A DNA stretch of 5,917 nt from an uncultured Planctomycetales bacterium. GTDB lineage: Bacteria; Planctomycetota; Planctomycetia; Isosphaerales; Isosphaeraceae. The position numbers and the translations under genes were made by a program. Location of the stretch: NCBI GenBank assembly GCA_937997355.1, contig CALKTZ010000643.1:1-5917 (forward strand). Reading direction: 5' to 3'. Each line of letters opens with the position of its first letter. The stretch's first letter is position 1. The notes beneath the pieces are model-generated. The model worked only from the letters and a program-made list of their open reading frames with translations, did no database searches and had not been told where the DNA came from. Below are positions 5,544-5,917 of the stretch, in pieces.

Positions 5544-5559
5544 TGATTTCCGGAAATCA
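5544..5559. repeat. 16-base palindrome, related to the one at 1121-1144
   Basis: The half TGATTTCC is followed by its exact reverse complement. It matches the core of the 1121-1144 palindrome except for one symmetric C-to-T change per half. It lies 15 bases after the stop at 5526-5528 and 15 bases before ATG 5575. It is therefore placed where a repressor or activator dimer, or an RNA hairpin, could affect the last gene. Confidence 0.7.
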
Positions 5560-5574
5560 CCCACCGGGGCCATC

Positions 5575-5917
5575 ATGACGGAAGAATCCAAGGCCGCGAT
5601 CGCCGACCTCGTCGGCGCCTACGGCGAGAAGACCACCATCGCAATCCTCCTGAGCGTCATCAACATCGACGCCTGCATTGAGATCTCGGGGGCTCCGCCG
5701 GCCGGCCTGTGGGGGATGATCCTCCGGGACGGCTATGAGAGGCTCGAGCCCGGGGGGGCCGAATTCAAGCTCCCCGGCGGCGGATTCCTGAAGCTGGCCA
5801 AGCAGATGGACCTCGCGCCGGGCACGCAGCGCGACCTGCTCGCCGCGTATCTCGATCTCCGCCTGCAGGGCTCCGACATGGGGCTCGACGACTTCCTGGC
5901 GGCGATCACGTCCGAGG
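5575..5917 (+). CDS. Unrecognised protein, 3' end outside window
   Basis: ATG 5575 opens a frame that runs off the window after 114 complete codons without a stop. A modest ribosome-binding site, GGGG (5566-5569), lies 5 bases upstream. Third positions are almost all G/C, which supports coding. The visible part is soluble and mostly helical. It contains AIADLVGAYGEKTTIAILLSVI (8-29), then a Gly/Pro-rich middle (39-72, including EPGGAEFKLPGGG), then a helical stretch (FLKLAKQMDLAPGTQRDLLAAYLDLRL, 71-97) and LDDFLAAI (104-111). No family is recognised, and no signal peptide or membrane segment is evident. It continues the right-hand plus-strand series and is separated from the 179-residue gene by 46 bases that contain the 16-base palindrome. 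Confidence 0.75.
   Translation, partial: MTEESKAAIADLVGAYGEKTTIAILLSVINIDACIEISGAPPAGLWGMILRDGYERLEPGGAEFKLPGGGFLKLAKQMDLAPGTQRDLLAAYLDLRLQGSDMGLDDFLAAITSE

Noticed and set aside
4231..5591. Minus-strand open frames 4231-4836 and 4917-5591
   Set aside because: They run antisense to two plus-strand genes with good ribosome-binding sites, and the second frame runs through the junction palindrome and hairpin. No domains are seen.

Overview
This is a high-GC window with strong G/C preference at third codon positions, typical of a bacterium of roughly 70% GC or a phage or prophage of one. The only gene with a clearly recognisable family is a phage DNA-packaging protein, a terminase large subunit of the GpA type. 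Everything else is small and mostly unrecognised. I read the window as part of a prophage, phage or phage-derived island. The gene style (Shine-Dalgarno leaders, very high GC3) would suit a Planctomycetota host such as the Isosphaeraceae, but nothing here proves that, and no host marker gene is present.

Layout. Left block (+ strand, about 1-1120): an unrecognised protein open to the window edge, joined by a 4-base ATGA overlap to a 98-residue protein whose C-terminal half is almost all Asp/Glu. Centre (- strand, 1173-2981): the terminase, convergent with the left block. The 52-base gap between them holds a perfect 24-base palindrome followed by a 9-bp-stem hairpin. Right block (+ strand, 3026-5917), divergent from the terminase: a 141-codon ORF with a composition break in its middle, a small membrane protein with a CPFC motif (DUF1360-like), a 69-residue basic protein, a 223-residue protein with a basic linker, a 179-residue protein, and a last gene cut by the window edge.

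The right block looks like one transcription unit of small accessory genes. Most starts have a good Shine-Dalgarno sequence 5-9 bases upstream, and most gene junctions carry a GC-rich hairpin without a U-tract. A 16-base palindrome before the last gene shares its core, TGATTyCCGGrAATCA, with the large palindrome beside the terminase end. It may therefore be a shared operator or a dispersed palindromic element. No tRNA, rRNA, CRISPR array, insertion sequence or attachment site was seen. There is no gene-free stretch over 300 bases; the longest is 3452-3576.
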